NCBI GenBank assembly: GCA_016721845.1
Contig: JADKHK010000013.1
Coordinates: forward strand, 1,594,501 to 1,658,500
Source of the DNA: Lysobacterales bacterium
Lineage (GTDB): Bacteria > Pseudomonadota > Gammaproteobacteria > Xanthomonadales > Ahniellaceae
Length of the DNA: 64,000 bases
Direction of reading: 5' to 3'
Program-made: the position numbers and the translations under genes
Notes under the pieces: model-generated
Database searches by the model: none
What the model saw: only the letters and a program-made list of their open reading frames with translations
What the model was told of the DNA's origin: nothing
Part shown: in pieces, positions 61,611 through 64,000 of the stretch
Layout of the letters: each line of letters starts with the position of its first letter
How positions within the stretch are numbered: position 1 is the stretch's first letter

Positions 61611-63842
61611 GTGTCCACGCCCCGCCACCCGGTCGCCACCTTTGCGTCGCTGGTCGCCTTGTTCATCGCCGGCGCCTGGCTGGCGACGTGGTTCGTCAGC
61701 GGACCCGAGCAAGTCACACTGATCTGGCCGCCGGCCGGCATCGCCATCGGCGCATTGATCGTGCATGGCTGGCGCTGGTGGCCGTTCATTCCGGTGGCCG
61801 TCCTCATCTTCCACCTCACGCTCGGCCCGGTGCCGCCGGTGTTCATCCCGTTCTCGATCGCGGCCAACCTGGCATCGGCACTGGTCGCGGCGGCCTGGGT
61901 GCAATATCGATCGCCGCGTGCCATCGACCACTTGGCGATGCGCTCGGGCTTCCTGTTCCTCGGTGCGGCGACCATCGCCATCCTGATCGGCGGCGCGATC
62001 GGTGCGGCCGGACTGGTCGTGGCCGGCATGGTACCGGCGCGTGATTTCGCCGAAGCGGCGTTTCGCTGGGCGCTCGGGGACCTGTATGGCGTGGTGGCCG
62101 TGCTGTCCAGCGTCTTGATCGGCTATCGCTGGCGCGCCTGGAAGAGCGACGGACCGCTGCCCTTCCGCTATGCGGCACGCAGCGAGAAGTGGCTGTGGCT
62201 GGCGGTGTTCCTGCTGTCGCTCGTGGTCGTGGCCTGGGTGGCCCGGCGCAGCGGTGCCTATGCACTCGGCTTTGCCAGCCTGCCCTTCGTCTTCGTGATC
62301 TGGAGCGCCGTGCGCTTCGAACCGCCGTGGACCGCGTTCGGCACGACCGTCGTCGGCCTGTACCTGGCCACCTTGATCGGCCTCGGCTATGCCGGCCTGG
62401 CGCCGCCGCGCGATCTCGGCAGCACCACCATCCTGATCGCCTTCCTGTGCATGATCACGGCCGCACCGCAGATCGTGTCGGCGGCAGCGAACGAGAACCG
62501 TGCCGCCAGCGTGCGCGCGTTGCGCCGTGCCACCATCGATCGCTTGACCGGGCTGGTGAATCGTCCGGCCTTCGAGGATCAGGCCAAGCATGCGTTGCAG
62601 CGGCATCCCGAGGAAGCGATGGCCATGGCCTATCTCGATCTCGACCAGTTCAAGCTCGTCAACGATACCCTGAGCCACCGCACCGGCGACGAATTGCTGC
62701 GCTCACTCGCCGCGGCGCTGGCCAGCGTGATCCGTCCCGGCGACTTGTTCGCGCGTCTCGGCGGCGACGAATTCGCGTTGCTGCTGCGCAAGGTCGAACG
62801 GACCGAAGCCCTGCAACTGGCGCAGGAGCTGCGTCGCGTCATTGCCGACTTCCGGTTTGCCCACGAAGGGCGAGTGATTGCGCCGACCACCAGCATCGGC
62901 CTGGTGCCTTTTGTCGCGGGCGAATCGGATTTCGCCGGACTGTTCGCACAGGCCGATGCAGCCTGCTTCACCGCGAAGGAACTCGGTGGCAACCGCGTGC
63001 AGGTCGCCACGGCGGACGAACGCCATGTCCATGACCGCCGCAATGCCATGGACTGGGCGGTGCGCATCAGTGACGCGATCGAGCAAGGAAGGCTGCGCCT
63101 GTTCGCCCAGGGCATCGTGGCGCTGAAGTCCGCGAGCCATTCGGACCTGCGTCATTTCGAGGTGCTGTTGCGCGTCGAAGATCCGACCACCGGCGAATTG
63201 CTCGAACCCGGCCCCTACATCGCGGCGGCCGAACGCTTCCGCTTCGCAACCCGCATCGACCGTGCCGTGTTGACCCAGACGCTGGACTGGCTCGACGCCC
63301 ATCCCGAGCTCGCGACACAGGTCGGCATGGTCGGCATCAACCTGTCCGGCGCTTCGGTCAACGACGACGAATTCGCGCAATTCATCGAAGAACGACTTGC
63401 GGCGAGCCGGTTTCCGGCCAGTCGCCTGTGCTTCGAGATCACCGAGACCAGTGCCGTGCGCGACCTTGCCCAGGCACAGCGCTTCATCCAGCGCGTGCGT
63501 GCACTGGGCTGCAAGTTCGCGCTGGACGACTTCGGTGCCGGCTTCTGTTCGTTCTCGTACCTGCAATCGCTGGATGTCGACTACTTCAAGATTGACGGCA
63601 GCTTCGTGCGCGACGTGCACACGTCGCCGCTGGCGCTGGCCATCGTGCGCTCGATCGCCGAGATCGCCCGCGTGATGCGCAAGCAGACGATCGCCGAATA
63701 CACCGAGTCCGAGACCATCCGCAGCCACCTGCTGGCGCTCGGAGTGGACTACGCCCAGGGCTTCGCGATCGAACGCCCGACGCCTCTGGCACAGTTGTTC
63801 GATCCGTCCGATCCGGCCACAGCCTTGCGTCAGGCGTCCTGA
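61611..63842 (+). CDS. MASE1-GGDEF-EAL cyclic-di-GMP protein
   Basis: A 743-residue membrane protein. A MASE1-type sensor with eight or so helices (1-300) precedes a GGDEF domain and an EAL domain. GGDEF is intact at 384-388 with the RPGD inhibition site at 375-378. In EAL the first motif reads EVL (Glu 517) instead of EAL. The metal/catalytic residues in NLSG, CFEITET, LDDFGAG, YFKIDGS and DYAQGF are kept. IAEYTESE replaces the usual AEGVE loop. It could therefore synthesise and hydrolyse c-di-GMP. GTG start, with TAGACT ending six bases before it. Confidence 0.9.
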   Translation: MSTPRHPVATFASLVALFIAGAWLATWFVSGPEQVTLIWPPAGIAIGALIVHGWRWWPFIPVAVLIFHLTLGPVPPVFIPFSIAANLASALVAAAWVQYRSPRAIDHLAMRSGFLFLGAATIAILIGGAIGAAGLVVAGMVPARDFAEAAFRWALGDLYGVVAVLSSVLIGYRWRAWKSDGPLPFRYAARSEKWLWLAVFLLSLVVVAWVARRSGAYALGFASLPFVFVIWSAVRFEPPWTAFGTTVVGLYLATLIGLGYAGLAPPRDLGSTTILIAFLCMITAAPQIVSAAANENRAASVRALRRATIDRLTGLVNRPAFEDQAKHALQRHPEEAMAMAYLDLDQFKLVNDTLSHRTGDELLRSLAAALASVIRPGDLFARLGGDEFALLLRKVERTEALQLAQELRRVIADFRFAHEGRVIAPTTSIGLVPFVAGESDFAGLFAQADAACFTAKELGGNRVQVATADERHVHDRRNAMDWAVRISDAIEQGRLRLFAQGIVALKSASHSDLRHFEVLLRVEDPTTGELLEPGPYIAAAERFRFATRIDRAVLTQTLDWLDAHPELATQVGMVGINLSGASVNDDEFAQFIEERLAASRFPASRLCFEITETSAVRDLAQAQRFIQRVRALGCKFALDDFGAGFCSFSYLQSLDVDYFKIDGSFVRDVHTSPLALAIVRSIAEIARVMRKQTIAEYTESETIRSHLLALGVDYAQGFAIERPTPLAQLFDPSDPATALRQAS

Positions 63843-63868
63843 ATTTCCAGCAGAAGCGCCAAAAAAAA

Positions 63869-63888
63869 GGCGCCTCCGGAGAGGCGCC
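63869..63888 (-). terminator. Rho-independent terminator
   Basis: An 8-bp GC stem (GGCGCCTC with GAGGCGCC) and a 4-base loop. On the minus strand it is followed by eight T, so it terminates the gene entering from the right edge. On the plus strand only a weak T-rich tail follows, so it may also stop the GGDEF-EAL transcript. Confidence 0.88.
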
Positions 63889-63915
63889 CTTGATATTTCA
63901 ACATCGACGACCGGA

Positions 63916-64000
63916 TCAGCTGCGGCGTGCGCGCAGTCCGAGCGCGACCATGCCCATCATCAGCGCGGCCAACACCAGCATCAGGCGCGTATCCGAGCCC
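63916..64000 (-). CDS. C-terminal end of a surface protein with sorting-type membrane anchor (partial)
   Basis: Only the last 28 codons are inside the window. They encode one hydrophobic helix followed by RARRS and the stop codon. A final helix plus a short Arg cluster is the layout of C-terminal protein-sorting signals of the PEP-CTERM/GlyGly-CTERM kind. The sorting tripeptide, if any, would lie beyond the right edge. The family is therefore not assigned. Confidence 0.5.
   Translation of the reverse strand, partial: GSDTRLMLVLAALMMGMVALGLRARRS

Noticed and set aside
1..64000. tRNA/rRNA genes, CRISPR arrays, integrases, insertion sequences and replication origins.
   Set aside because: I looked for these and saw no cloverleaf-like sequences, regularly spaced repeats, transposase motifs or DnaA-box clusters that I could support by eye.

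Overview
The window is a GC-rich (roughly two-thirds G+C), gene-dense chromosomal segment with no phage, plasmid or rRNA/tRNA features that I could see. Gene content points to a gammaproteobacterium of the Xanthomonadales/Lysobacterales type, probably close to the Rhodanobacteraceae. The reasons are a metX-metB-hom operon behind a SAM-I riboswitch, an L1-like subclass B3 metallo-beta-lactamase homologue, ECF43-like sigma/kinase pairs, several GGDEF proteins, secreted proteins ending in a short ...GFE tail, and TAnnnT -10 boxes with little leader. The genus is inference.

Layout. 1-2.4 kb: end of an acyl-CoA dehydrogenase, a small LprI-like secreted protein and a membrane diguanylate cyclase. 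2.4-14.4 kb: a polyamine locus. An eight-gene minus-strand operon (puuD-puuA-spuC-potF-potG-potH-potI-sad) diverges from a plus-strand pair (second glutamine-synthetase-like puuA and puuB) across a 150-bp control region. 14.5-17.7 kb: two large secreted proteins with related C-terminal tails. 17.8-19.7 kb: a B3 lactamase-like enzyme without signal peptide, converging on a lipoprotein gene. 19.7-26 kb: the rest of the polyamine regulon: puuC, puuR, a beta-alanine/GABA-type transaminase, alanine dehydrogenase, agmatinase and a guanidinium-type SMR exporter. Two imperfect inverted-repeat elements lie in this stretch. 26-26.6 kb: a BrnT toxin with a non-BrnA partner.

26.6-41.9 kb: mainly housekeeping (rluF, gltX, zur, tgt, queA, pyrD, murB), with a 2OG oxygenase, an S9 peptidase lipoprotein, the first ECF sigma/Ser-Thr kinase pair, and an M14-type deacylase. 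42-51.6 kb: a lipoxygenase with every recognisable iron ligand, a giant kinase-ATPase-GAF-GGDEF gene split by a frameshift, and a TonB-dependent receptor upstream of it. 51.7-55.3 kb: metX-metB-hom and its riboswitch. 55.3-64 kb: an M48-TPM fusion lipoprotein, a DUF3667-like membrane protein, a secreted lectin-fold protein, the second ECF sigma/kinase pair, a MASE1-GGDEF-EAL protein, and the end of a C-terminally anchored surface protein.

How the genes work together. Putrescine enters through PotFGHI, or is made from agmatine by SpeB. It is degraded either by gamma-glutamylation (PuuA, PuuB, PuuC, PuuD, giving GABA) or by direct transamination (SpuC). Sad finishes the route to succinate. SpuC and the second transaminase probably use pyruvate as amino acceptor, and alanine dehydrogenase can return the alanine to pyruvate plus ammonia. 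PuuR, an XRE-cupin repressor, is the likely regulator: an ATGTTGA-type half-site occurs as inverted pairs in both divergent control regions.
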